A DNA stretch of 23,737 nucleotides from assembly GCA_036897485.1 (NCBI GenBank), contig JAYMTF010001387.1, positions 1 to 23,737 of the forward strand. Direction: 5' to 3'. Under the pieces are notes generated by a model. The model was not told where the DNA came from, did no database searches, and was given only the letters and a program-made list of their open reading frames with translations. Source of the stretch: Pelargonium nanum (taxonomy: Eukaryota > Streptophyta > Magnoliopsida > Geraniales > Geraniaceae). Position 1 is the first letter of the stretch, and each line of letters begins with the position of its first letter. This document shows positions 1 through 10,347 of this stretch, in pieces. Both the position numbers and the translations under genes were made by a program.

Positions 1-660
1 CTGAGGGAGACCCATTGTTTCGGTACGTGACAATATGCTTAGATTTTTTTAAAAAAAAAATTCCTCATTTTTGTGCTTTACAATTTTATATTACTTATAC
101 ATGAGAAAAAAGAATCTCAACTATGACTTATTGACCGAAACATTCAGCCAATAAATTATTCATATCAATGAGATAATGTCATGTCATAAATTAACTTGCA
201 TACTTGTCTCAAAGAATTTGTGGGCGCAGAGCGCCCAAATCCATTTAGTTTGTGTCTTGTCTATTCCAGACACTCCTTATGTATAATTTATCTGGTTGGC
301 CATATTCGATCGATTGTTTGGTTCGGTTTGGTTCGGTGAGGTGTGGTGGGGTGAAAGAGAAAGTGTAGGAAGGTTCTGGTGGAGCCACATGTTTTGGATG
401 AGCTCAAATAAATGAGAGAACAGAATGTCAATAATGCCCTTACAGTTTGTCTGTTCATGGTTGGCAAAGATATGATCTTTCTGTTCTATTTTTGCTGTTT
501 TCTTTCAATCCAAGAAACGTCACTTTACCAAATCCTGGAAGCAGCAAAAACAGGGCGTGACAATATCATTTTTATTCATTTTTCAAATAAACACAAAAAC
601 AATACCAAAAACCCTCAATCTCCATTGCCGAAACCTCTCCCAGATCCGTCTTCTCTCTCT
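1..660. other. Intergenic region and tetraspanin promoter
   Basis: No gene is supported here. The stretch is AT-rich at its left end and holds a perfect 7-bp hairpin at 221-237, then a G/T-rich run at about 310-360 (repeats of ttcggtttggttcggt type). Short ORFs at 412-669 have no recognisable protein. The right part is presumably the promoter and 5'UTR of the tetraspanin gene that starts at 725. I see no convincing TATA box close to the probable transcription start. Confidence 0.6.
221..237. repeat. Perfect GC-rich hairpin (7-bp stem, 3-nt loop)
   Basis: tgggcgc-aga-gcgccca is a perfect inverted repeat in an otherwise AT-rich promoter region. It lies about 490 bp upstream of the tetraspanin start codon. 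It could be a protein-binding palindrome or chance; nothing in the sequence decides between them. Confidence 0.5.
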
Positions 661-670
661 GGAATCTGAA

Positions 671-685
671 TTAGGGTTAGGGTTT
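671..685 (+). promoter_or_regulatory. Telo-box (double TTAGGG-type motif) at tetraspanin 5' end
   Basis: ttagggttagggttt lies 40-54 bp upstream of the start codon. The sequence contains two overlapping plant telomere-type units. Telo-boxes (AAACCCTA in either orientation) near transcription starts are an established plant promoter motif, often found in genes expressed in dividing cells. The role here is inferred from position only. Confidence 0.65.
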
Positions 686-724
686 CACCTTTTTTTGCTA
701 CTCGAACCACCTCAGCAACCACAA

Positions 725-3513
725 ATGCGCACCAATTGCTGCCACATTTCGTTGGCTTTCCTTCTCAAATTCCTCAATTTTCTCCAGACATTCATCGGAG
801 TATCGATCATAATCTACTCGGTATGGATGCTCGATCAATGGAATCATCGCGTTCCCAGCTCTCCTCCTTCAGCTCCGGCGCCCGATTCATCCTTCAATTT
901 CGACCCGGCTAGGGTTTCCGATTACGTAATTCCGTCCAGTTTGCTTGCTGGTATGGTTTCCGGGATTGAGAACGAGCTGGCTCTGCAATCTATCAAGCTT
1001 CCCGCGCCATGGTACCTTCTTCAATTTTAACTTCTTTATTTGGGAGCGTCTTGATTTGTGTCTGTTGATTTGGAATTTTATGCCGTTGGTTAATGGTTGT
1101 TTTCTATAATACATTCAATTGCGGTGTTGTTCACGTTTTGAGTTTGAATTACAGGTTTCTGGTTTTTGGTAATAAATGAATTAGATTTTCTTTTTAGGTA
1201 GGGAGATAAAGGTGGGCTATTAATGTTAGGGATTGTATTATACATATCTTTTCCTTTTCTGTATTTTCATGTTTAGCTCAAGAAGCAGTATATTTGAATT
1301 TTAAGCTGCAGTTTCACTTCTCTTGTTTAAAGTTCCCTTTTTTTTTTTTTTTGTAATTGAAATTGTGTATTGGCTCATGTGAATATTAATTGCAAAATCT
1401 CCTATTTCTTTGTGGCAGGTTCATCTACTCATTTATGTGCTTGGGCATTTTGCTGTGTTGTGTTACCTTCATTGGTTGCATTGCAGCCGAAGCAATAAAT
1501 GGTTGTTGCCTTTGTTTTGTATCCTCCCTTATGATGCATCTGTGCTTCACGTGTTATATCAGATAGTGTCCTTAACTAGATTTTTGTTGTAACAGTAGGT
1601 GTAGATACTACTTTGAATGTGAAATCTTAACTTCGGAAATTTTAGTACTCGTCCCAAAATGAGTGTACTTGTTTCCATTTTGAGAAAACTTGAGGAAAGT
1701 TAGTTATTGTGGTATATTTACTATTGTATTCTCGTGATCATATGTTAAGGGATACTAACTTGCTATAGGATACTATTGACAATGCATGCATAACTAACTT
1801 ACTAAAAAAAGGAAAGAATTTAGGACAAAAAATCAAGAGAAACAGTACACTCATTTTGGGACGGATGGAGTGATAGAGTCCAGTTAAGAAAGAACTTTTA
1901 ATTCTATAACTATCATCATTGCATCAAATTTTATTTCTTGTATCTTTCCTTAACCTTGTAAAAATGCTAGTACACACTTCTCATTACTATACTCGTTCTA
2001 CTGGAAGCAACTTTGGTGGCATTTATTGCAATTGATCGTCGCTGGTACAAGGTATCTGACCACCACCTAAGACACACACACAAAATAAACAAATAAATAA
2101 ATTCACTAACATGCAGATGCACCATACTTTTATGTGCTCCAATAATTGCAGGATCTTCCATTTGACCCAACTGGAGAACTTGAAAGCCTTAGATCTTTCA
2201 TTGAAGAAAACATTGATATTTTCAAGTGGGTAGGCATTACTGTGGTTGTAGTTCAGGTAAATAATGGGATTTATTTATTTATTTATTTTTTTTTTTTGAG
2301 TTCATTTGTCCATTATTTTCTCAAATTCATTGTTTTAATATATTCAGGCATTATCTCTACTACTGGCCATAATTCTTCGAGCCATGGTTGCTAATCGAAG
2401 GTCCAGCTATGATTGTGAGGATGATTATGAGAATGCTAATGGTAGAACTTGGGAGCCACTGCTAAACCCACAATCAAGCCAAAAACACGGTGCTCACTCT
2501 GACATCTGGAGCTCACGAATGAGAGAGAAGGTTTGTTTTGATAATTGTTAGTCATAAAATCTAGATATTTAATATCCTCTATGATTTAACTGTCACTAGC
2601 TAATCCTAACTTCACATTACTTGAAGATGGTACAGCTCTTTCAACCTCTTCTCTCACTTTTGTTTGTTGTTTTTGGTGACAAATTAAGCTCTGTTTCAGA
2701 AATTTTAGAAATACAAGTAAATGAACGGACGCTATAAAATATACAAAAGAAAACTTCTCTTGGTCATTTCACCCAAAATCTGAGGATTTCAATTGTCGTC
2801 CACCTGCTGAGTTGTATGGAGATGAAAAAAGAGAAAAAAAGGTTTCCATTATCTAGTTTTCTATCCATCCAATAGTTGTAGGCATTCATATATAGAAGAT
2901 GTTGAGGTCTGGAATTTTATTTATTTATTTATTGTAGAGGTCCCTGTTATGATGTTATCTATATCCCATTTGAAACTAAATGCCATATCCCAACAGCCCG
3001 ACTAATTTTTTTAGTTTGTTCTAGTAACTGTTCTTCCTCATACTTGATATAAGATAGTCATTTGGTTGGTGTTACTGTTACATTTTGTTTGCAGTTGATC
3101 ATATCTGCTTGTTTATGAAGTATACTTTCACATTTTAAGCTGGGCCAATTATATCTGTTCATTGATTGTCTTGCAAGCTTAAATTTTGTTTGGGCTTTCA
3201 GTTGCCACAGGTGTCGAAGTTTCAGTTCATCAGATCCACTTGTAAATATTGTATTGTTGGCGTACTGCTCTCTCCTCTAATGAATTCTTGGAGGTCACAG
3301 CGATTTTTCAAAATTCAATTTTCTTGACCCAACCGTTTTTTGCAATTTGCAACTATTCAAGGGCATGCTTGTTGATTGTTTCATAAAATTGGAGTTCTAA
3401 CTGCTCAGTGTTTTTTTTTCTTCCACTTATAATCATGCCATATTCTTACTTGTCCTCTGCAGTATGGATTGAACAACGGTGAGAAATATAACGGGCCGAA
3501 TCAAAGTGCATGA
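725..3513 (+). CDS. TET18: Tetraspanin, TET18/TOM2A type (six exons)
   Basis: Four-pass membrane protein of the plant tetraspanin branch related to TOM2A, the host factor for tobamovirus replication in Arabidopsis. Exons are 725-1011, 1419-1518, 1971-2051, 2152-2256, 2348-2530 and 3463-3513. All junctions are GT-AG and the model gives 268 aa; Arabidopsis TET18, as I remember it, is slightly longer. Start [20 protein letters not shown] agrees closely with that protein. Membrane spans lie at about residues 10-36, 97-121, 130-151 and 182-206. Conserved blocks are [14 protein letters not shown] (about 116-129), [10 protein letters not shown] (157-166) and the soluble tail SSRMREKYGLN. The tail runs about 12 residues past the YGLN end of the Arabidopsis protein. 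The final intron is long (932 bp), and intron 2 holds a MITE. TET18 is the closest match I recall; an orthologous TET19/20-like label is less likely. Confidence 0.92.
1643..1873. mobile_element. Stowaway-like MITE in tetraspanin intron 2
   Basis: The ends are inverted repeats: the left end runs tagtactcgtcccaaaatg, and the right end (tttgggacggatggagtgata) is its reverse complement apart from a few changes. Both are TA-bounded. The CTCC-TCCGTCCCA terminus is typical of Tc1/mariner-related Stowaway MITEs. The shared 23-bp inner part (cgtcccaaaatgagtgtac) is perfect on both sides. The element is about 230 bp, has no coding capacity, and sits wholly inside the 1519-1970 intron. Confidence 0.8.
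2268..2296. repeat. (TTTA)n/poly-T microsatellite in tetraspanin intron 4
   Basis: ttta repeats followed by a T run just downstream of the exon 4 donor. Similar TTTA/TAAA runs occur at about 2086-2101 and 2918-2935 in the same gene, so three introns carry the same tetranucleotide type. Confidence 0.75.
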
Positions 3514-4102
3514 AGAGCAGATATCCTAAGGAGTGAAGAAATCATGGATCATTGGGCTGCAGCAAACGTACCGACAGTTGCACCATGAATCCATTGCTTC
3601 TTAGTTTGTATTCGGAACATATAAATATTTGATGTACATAGGTTGTTCTTGGAAGTTTCTCTACTTTGAAAATGGAACTATGCTACCAAGGCATTGTCTT
3701 TCTTAACTTGCTGACTACTGTTTGTAACAATATTTTGAATGATTTCTTTTTGTCCTCTTATATACTATCATCTTGAATCAAGATGTACAGCAACCAATAT
3801 GATATGTGGCAAATGCCAATATAGTCTTCTGGTATCATCCTTAGGTTGTGTTTTTATTCAACTCTCATAACCACTAATCATAGAATGCTACAAGATCTAT
3901 AATGTGTATAAAGTTGAAGCAACACTAAGAGACAATACTGATAGACAATATACAAAATATTAGATGTCACAATAACAGATATGGTGGTGAGCACTAGCAC
4001 AAAGGACCATTCCTTAAAATCAGACCACATACAAAATAACAACAGTTGCAAATACAAAAAAAAAAAAAGGACAGAAAATGGAAAGGCCTCTTCACAGCCT
4101 AC
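3514..4102. other. Convergent 3' region between tetraspanin and TRM gene
   Basis: The stretch holds the 3'UTR of the tetraspanin (plus strand) and the 3'UTR of the TRM-type gene (minus strand). It is AT-rich with an A12 run at 4058-4069. An ORF at 3981-4307 crosses into the antisense of the TRM last exon and is a shadow. No separate gene is visible. The two stop codons are 589 bp apart. Confidence 0.7.
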
Positions 4103-7100
4103 CTACCTGTCAGTCAAATCAACCACAGCCTCTTCCACAAGCTCTTGTAGCAACTTCCCTTCTATTTCCTTCCCTACATTATCTACTTGCAATCTCATGT
4201 GCTCAATCCACCCATTACCCACCAACTCCTTCCCTACCACCCTGTCAACCACCAGGCTGTTCATGTCCCCCCCATACTCCTCCCTACAACATCCCTCCTC
4301 ACTATAAAACCATTCCTTTATTCGGGCCCACACGCGGTCCGCCAAATTTGCTGATCCGCCTTCTGGCGTCCCTCTATTGTCTGACCCGTAACCAATTATT
4401 TCTGCTGCCAGTGCTGCGTTAACACAATCAAATACAAGCTTCCGATTCGACCTCCTTTGCCTTCGCTTGCCTTCGTGCAAAGGCTCCTCAACCAGGTTGG
4501 CATATTTATCTCTCAATGATGGGTCCAAAGGGCTGTCAGGTGAGTGCCATCTGGCAAAAAATGGGTCTGATCGGACCTCACCGTCAAGGCCAGCCGTCGA
4601 TAGTAGCATTCGAACAGAGGCAAGCCATTCTTGTTCTTCCTCCATGGTACCTGATGTGGCCAAAGGACCAAGGGGGTATGGAGTGGCCGCCTCTGTGCAA
4701 GAATCATCCCAGGAAAGTGTTCGAGCAATGGATCCTATAGGCGGTGATTTATCAATCAAGTTAGACTGTTTGGGGTGAATAGATCCATGAATTCCTGTTA
4801 TCGCCAGAGTAGTCATTAAGATATAAGCAGAGAAATGAGGCAAAATGGAAAATTAATTAGTGTCAACTAAACATTTACCTCGCTGATCTAGCTTAATACA
4901 GCCAGAAGATGCCATAGCTGCTGCATTATAATCCTCTTCAAAAGGCGGTTCCAACACTGAGATAGGACTTGGTTGGTCCAGATTCTCATATACATTACCT
5001 ACAGGCTTTGCTACAGAAATTCCTGCCTGAAAGAAGCCAAGACATCTTTAGATAAATAATTTGTCTCAACTAAAATAATTGAAATTTCAAATTTATGAAA
5101 GCCATAGTCGGTGCTAAGTAAAAATAGATCCAATCAACAACTGACAATTTTCTTTTTAGGTGATAGTCAAGCTTAATTCAAAGCTTCCATCTCATAAGTT
5201 CACTATAAAACAACAGTCCTATTTAGACTTCACTATTCCAACAAGTGATATGTGTAAGTATACGTTTTAGTTTCCTAGAAAGTCATCATATTGCACACCG
5301 TCTCTAGGTCAATGTCCTTGTTAACACTATACCCTCAAAATCTATTATTAATTTGGAGAGATAACTAGTCAAAGCCAAAGTTTCAACATAAATGAGAATA
5401 TATGTTAGTATTGTCCCCCGAGAAATATTATAAAACCAACCAATGACCTGTAACTGACACTTCCCTCCTCTTAAAAGATGAGAGATGGAGTTCGAACCCC
5501 CTGTAACCGTTTAGGTGAGAAACAAGTCTTCATCTTTTTAGTAAACAGAAAACCCGCGGAAAATATAACAGGATGCACCATGACATCATTATAAAATAAA
5601 CCATGAGTGACAGATTAAAGAAGATTACCTCTTGAGAAACAATGCTTTGCTTTTGTTCCATGCCAATTAGATCTAGAGAGTCCTTGCCACATAGACCAGG
5701 AGTCAAACACTTTTCAAGGGCACCGCCGTTATTTAATGGAGATGCACTGATAACATGAGGATGCGACAAAGATCCCACTGCTTCAGTAGTAGAAGATTGA
5801 GACTCGTCTTTAGATTGGGATGCACTAGATCTTTCTTTATTCAGTCTTTTACTGCTCGAGAAAAACAAACTTGAAACTTTCCATTTCAATGATGATTTCA
5901 TACTCTTTGCCTTTGTGAGCTCCATGGGAACAAGTGATTTGCCAACCTCAGGATCTGAGGCTTCAGCATTCAGCCTACAACCATATACTGTAGATGTCAC
6001 AGGGAGGGATTTTGACCTCAAAAGATTTATAGGAGAATTATCTGCATCTTCTTCTTTCCGGACATTGCTAGTTAAGATTGAAAATGATCCCCTCGGTTCC
6101 TGATCCTTGCAATTGTCATCTTCCTTGGATTTTACCAATTTCTTTGAATCAGAAAGAGCAAGCATTTCTCCCAGTGTACTAGAGCTTCTTCGGACAGGTT
6201 TCTGTTCTACAGAACTTCCATTGGATGCCATCATGGCCCATCTCTCGGAAAGTCGCTTCTTGGCTTCTCTGCAAACTGATGACTCTGGCGAACAAGATGC
6301 ACGACTGAATGAAGAAGAAAAAGGACTACCAAACCTATTGAGGTAATCCCATGAATATCTAGACGTTGGTGACATGACTTCTGAATCACTAAGATTTCCC
6401 TCAGCATATTCATTTTCTGATTTGTTGAATGAACTCTCATCACCAATATAGCCATTGGAGAATACAGAAGAGAGCAATGTCTCATCCCTTCTGTGACCCA
6501 TAAAATTTTCACGCACCTGCCGAGTAATCTCCTTAGCCACTTCTCTTGATTCCCGTGCCTCCTCATCTTCAGTTTCCTCAAATAAATCTCCTCCAGGTAA
6601 AAATTTTGGCGGCGGCGAAGGGGGGGAAACCACAGCCTTAATGTCATGAGTCTTCCCAGGTGTAGGCTTCAATACCACTATTCGAGTTGGTTGATTATGA
6701 TATTCCTCAACATTGTGATTGGTAAACGTAGAAGAATAACCCGTGTTACTTTTGTCCCATCCAGTCACTTGACCTGCTTGAACTGGTTTCTTAATCGGTT
6801 TATCAATCTTCTTCCCTAGTCCAGCAAGTTTTTCTTCATCAATCATTTTAGAAGGCCTAAGAACAGTGATGCGTTTTGTCTCAGGAGGAGGTGGAATTGA
6901 CTGCATATCATACAAGTGCTGAGAGAAAAGAGAATTTGGTTCTTGCAAAAACTTAAGGAATAAATCTTTATTGGAACTTAAAACCTCTAGTGCTTCGTGA
7001 AATTCCTTGGACTGTCGGAGTTTATCATCTGTGGCCAGACGTTTTGCTTCCAAGAACTTCTGACGTACAAGATCCATTTTCTTCTCATTAATATTTTCGG

Positions 7101-8238
7101 CATGCCTTATCTTCTGTGGTGATTTCTCTCTGACACAATTTGCCTTCTGAGATTGCTGCCAGATCTCATAAACATCTCTGCATTCATTCAGTCCCATATA
7201 TTCACTTTGCAATCCTTTGTCCAAAAAGCCATCTTCTTGTTGCCAACATCCTACACCAGAATGACTCAAACTGCGCCTTGAATAACCTTTTGAATGACTT
7301 CTAACTGCAGCCGAATCAGACTGCTGCCATGGGAGGGTATCAAGGCCCATCAATTTGGCAACCACGTTGGGTGGGTTATGCCTAGAGTCTCCTTCTTTTG
7401 ACAGTTCTTGGGCAATGAGCATCTTTATGGGTGTTCCGTTTGCTTTATCGTATGAAGTTTTACTTAACTCGGACACAATCTGCGTGCGGGTGAGAATATA
7501 GAAATAGTTCAACTCTAATATCAGCCAAAAAAATGAAGTAGCACAAAATTTGTTTCACCTCTAGTTAGGGGTATTACCTGTTTTTCCTCTATGTGATCTC
7601 CAAAGGGGGGACTCAACATCCTAGCGACATCTGATTGACTCCTTGAGAGTGAAGGACCTGCACATTGAATCACCCTATGTCAATAAAATCTGGCTTAAAT
7701 CTAAGATTCCAGAACAAAAATAGGATCCCACAAGTTATGTGACAATGAGGACTCCTAGCTTAAAATGTGATAATTAAAAATCTCAATTGAGCTGGCAGTG
7801 TCGTTCAGTTTTATCCTTATGAGTTATGAACATTTGATTGATAGATAAGATACAACTTAATGAAGCATCTTAATACCTGCCTGTGACGGGAATCAATATC
7901 AACCAAAGGAAACCGGTTAATGTTTAGCAGTAAACACCATTCTATTTGCACAAAAAATCGCAGAAAAAGAGATAACAGGGTGGTAGATGAAGCAGAGAAC
8001 ATTTCAAGTTATCCATAAAGGTAAGGAAAACCTCTCAAAAGTACGAAATCTTTTAAATTTTTAAATCAACAAAGAGCAGAAGCAAGGGAAGAAAAGCACC
8101 ATCGCAATGTGGTCTATCTGTTAGCCGCCTGTTTCCAGCTACACCTGTACTTAAATCAAACAGGTTCACCATTCTCCCCAAGCATCCTGGAAAAGATTTC
8201 TCAATATTGTGAACTTTTCTATTCTGAATTGCATTCAT
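4103..8238 (-). CDS. TRM-type protein with DUF3741 and DUF4378 (five coding exons)
   Basis: Large, mostly disordered plant protein of the TON1-recruiting-motif/LONGIFOLIA superfamily, implicated in organising cortical microtubule arrays and cell shape. Coding exons, in order of translation, are 8238-8100, 7657-7578, 7479-5629, 5026-4879 and 4794-4103, giving 969 aa. Seen blocks: FPGCLGRMVNLFDL (residues 16-29), the family VARLMGL-type motif as VAKLMGLD (113-120), AKKRLSERWAMM in the centre, QPSPISVLEPPFEED (about 709-723) and a C-terminal DUF4378 (about 750-965) with RKLVFDCVNAAL, WARIKEWF and a final acidic helix ending LVEEAVVDL. The start was chosen because MNAIQNRKVHNIEK matches the family N-terminus and follows the acceptor AG at 8248-8247. 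A 5'UTR exon probably ends at a donor near 9036, with the promoter near 9.4 kb. It resembles Arabidopsis At4g28760/At2g20240; I do not assign a TRM number. Confidence 0.9.
5455..5535 (-). repeat. SINE-like fragment with RNA polymerase III B box in TRM intron
   Basis: On the minus strand the segment contains gggggttcgaactcc, which fits the RNA polymerase III B box (GGTTCGANTCC). Flanking ttaaaagatga and tcatcttttta form a short inverted pair. No clear A box, poly-A tail or target-site duplication is visible, so this is at most a worn fragment of a tRNA-derived element. Confidence 0.35.
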
Positions 8239-9460
8239 TTCAACTCCTGCCATTACAAAACCCATAAAATCAATCCCAAACAATTTTTAGAAATAACATA
8301 ACATAACACTCCTTCCCAAAAAAAGAGATAAGGCAAGCTTGCATCCATAGAACATATAGCAAATTTAATCAAAAACAAAGGAAACCTGTTGATGTTTAGA
8401 CATTCCACACAGAAAGTAAAGTTTCAAAATAACCAATACAAATCAAAATCGAAACTTTTGTAGACAAAAGCTACAAGTTATAAAACAAACCCAGGAATGA
8501 AATTTAAGCTAATTGACCAGCTAGGACCCAAAAAATTGAGGGGCAAAAGTCACAACTCCTGATGAAGAACAGGTGTGAAAAGTTAGAGAAAGAGAGAGAG
8601 AAAAAAAAAACATTCCCTCCAAGCTCCAGAACAAGCCAATCAGCTGGCGATAAGACTTGAATAAAGGGAAAATGAGAATATAGGGACCTCTCAAAGTATT
8701 GCAAAATATTGTTTCATGAAATATCACATCATTTGTCTTATTAGACCTGAACAAACTCAAAGTAACGGAACAAAAAGAGAAAGGGATTTAGAGAAATAGA
8801 ACACTGATCAGAGCCCCAGAAACAGCCCACATTGGACCTGCTCGGACACACAAATGGTAGCATCACCATCGTATACACTCAAAAGCCCTAAAAGCTCCTA
8901 AAATCTGAATAATCAACCATCTGTAAACTAAATTACACACATATTTAAGATCACAATAAAGTAAACTGAACTTCAAAAAAAGCAAAAAAGCAAAAACGAT
9001 GTTCAAATTCACAACAAACACACAGAAAAAGAAAACCTGTAGCTGGCAGTAGCAGAAGAAGTTAAAAAACAAAAGCAGATTCGAAGAAACAGCCACAGAA
9101 AGAGAAAGATCGGAAGAGAACAAGCCGAACTGAGACACAGGCAAGGTAGGAGCAGTTTCAAAGAGAGGAAATGCATACATATATCCGGTCGGTGTGGCCG
9201 GAATCTGACATTCCGATGGGATCTGAGGCGGCGATCGGGTGGATCCGGTCGGCGCAGCGCAGGGCAGAACTGTGGAGAGGAAAAAGGAAGGTCTGGGTCT
9301 GGTCCGCTCGGGTCGGGTCTGGTTTGGCCGGAGCTTCCGATGACGGAGGTTGGTGGTTCCGATTACGAAGTGGAGTGGTGAGTGAGTTTTTAGTGAGTGG
9401 TGGTGTTGTTGTTTCATGTGGAGATAAATAAAAGTTGCATTTTTCGTTTTCAACAAATGG
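8239..9460 (-). other. 5'UTR, 5'UTR intron and promoter of the TRM gene
   Basis: On the minus strand a plausible donor (acag|gttttc, GT at 9036-9035) pairs with the acceptor at 8248-8247, giving an intron of about 790 bp within the 5'UTR. The first exon would lie at about 9037-9400. That segment is clearly richer in GC than its surroundings (ccgg, cgcagcg and ggtctgg repeats), and an upstream tttatttat at 9425-9433 could be the TATA element. A GA-rich microsatellite lies at 8587-8611. The long minus ORF at 8863-9456 is low-complexity UTR reading, not a gene. Confidence 0.5.
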
Positions 9461-10114
9461 AGCGTTTGCTTCGCAATCGCGCCGTTGTGCGCGTGAAATC
9501 AGGAAGCGGTGACGCTGTAATTTATTTAGATTTTTGTGTTGAGAGCTTGGAGTCTCATTCTAGTCATGGCCTACGAATGATAATTCAACAACTATATAGT
9601 TGGTTAACATTATTTCAGTATTTCATAAACATTTTATAACAGATTTTCAATGACAAAAAAAATATAAACTTATACATCGATATAATATAATCCACAATTG
9701 ACCTATTTATATATCATAGTCGACTTATACACATAGCAGTCGACGTGGTCTTTGTGATCAACTTGTTGAACTATTCAAAACTCCTGGTTTACTAGAATTC
9801 TCCAACAAAAAACATAAAATGTTTATACAAATCATGCAATTCAACTTATCTTAACACAAAAGAAGTGGTAATGATATGAAATTTTGTAACAAAAGAATGA
9901 GCATGTGAGAAACGGTTTTATCTCTCTCATTCTTTTGCTCTAAAAAAAGCCGCAACCTCCTTCGCAAAAGGAGTTGTTGGGTCTGCTAAGCCCTATTAGG
10001 CCCACAATATAAGAATCAAAAGGCGAACCCTTGATTGGCTCGCAGGACAAATGACATGTCCAAAGCCAAGCTGGAAAAGAACGCAACCTCTCCCTATTTA
10101 AGGACCTTGAAATC
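9461..10114. other. Intergenic, no gene recognised
   Basis: AT-rich sequence with no supported coding region. It includes two sites agtcgac (about 9718-9743) and a more balanced stretch at 9945-10110 that looks like former genic or element-derived sequence. A tatttaa box lies at 10096-10102, just before the small ORF at 10115. The minus ORF at 9940-10137 has no family signal. Confidence 0.55.
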
Positions 10115-10294
10115 ATGGCTGAAGATAGGCTACGCAATTTTCAAGATTATGTTTCCACAATCATTAGCAACTTACTAACTTTAGCATCAAATGAGTCTTC
10201 ATTAGAAAATACTAGGTTTGTAAGATATGGTCCAAAGAAAGGACTAACGTTCCATCATCGTGAAGTAACATTTGGTGTACCCGACGAGAATTAG
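10115..10294 (+). CDS. Small orphan ORF, 59 aa, unknown (doubtful)
   Basis: An uninterrupted ATG-to-TAG reading starts MAEDRLRNFQDYVST and ends FGVPDEN. I do not recognise it. In its favour are a reasonable start context (atcATGG), an amphipathic-looking composition free of low complexity, and a tatttaa element 13-19 bp upstream. Against it are that the TATA spacing would leave almost no 5'UTR, and that the last 19 bases, with the stop codon, overlap the decayed tRNA on the other strand. It may be a 5' fragment of a dead gene or simply chance. Confidence 0.25.
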   Translation: MAEDRLRNFQDYVSTIISNLLTLASNESSLENTRFVRYGPKKGLTFHHREVTFGVPDEN

Positions 10295-10347
10295 ACAAGA
10301 AAGCTTATGATCTTGAGTTAGACGCGCTACCACTGCGCCAAGGATCC
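10276..10347 (-). pseudogene. tRNA-Trp pseudogene
   Basis: The 72-nt reverse complement starts GGATCCTTGGCGCAGTGG and closely follows the plant nuclear tRNA-Trp as I remember it, including the A box TGGCGCAGTGGTAGCGCG. It has about 13 differences. The anticodon loop CTCCAGA has become CTCAAGA, so the Trp anticodon CCA reads CAA. The acceptor stem has two mismatches, the anticodon stem is broken, and the B box (TTCGATTC expected) reads CTAATTC. No CCA tail is encoded and no RNA polymerase III T-run follows closely. Together these indicate a non-functional copy. It is nuclear-type, not plastid trnW. Confidence 0.8.

Noticed and set aside
4467..4778. Plus-strand ORFs over the TRM last exon
   Set aside because: They run antisense to the conserved DUF4378 coding region and have no family signal of their own.
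9171..9431. 86-codon plus ORF in the GC-rich TRM leader region
   Set aside because: Its composition (Trp/Gly/Arg-rich) reflects repeats such as ggtctgg on the reverse strand of a UTR; no gene support.
8863..9456. 197-codon minus ORF before the TRM gene
   Set aside because: It covers the predicted 5'UTR exon and part of the 5'UTR intron, and ends in low-complexity Phe/Leu-rich sequence. No family is seen and the true TRM start lies downstream.
10276..10347. Functional tRNA gene or plastid DNA insertion
   Set aside because: The stems and B box are broken and the sequence follows the nuclear tRNA-Trp rather than plastid trnW, so it is called a nuclear pseudogene.
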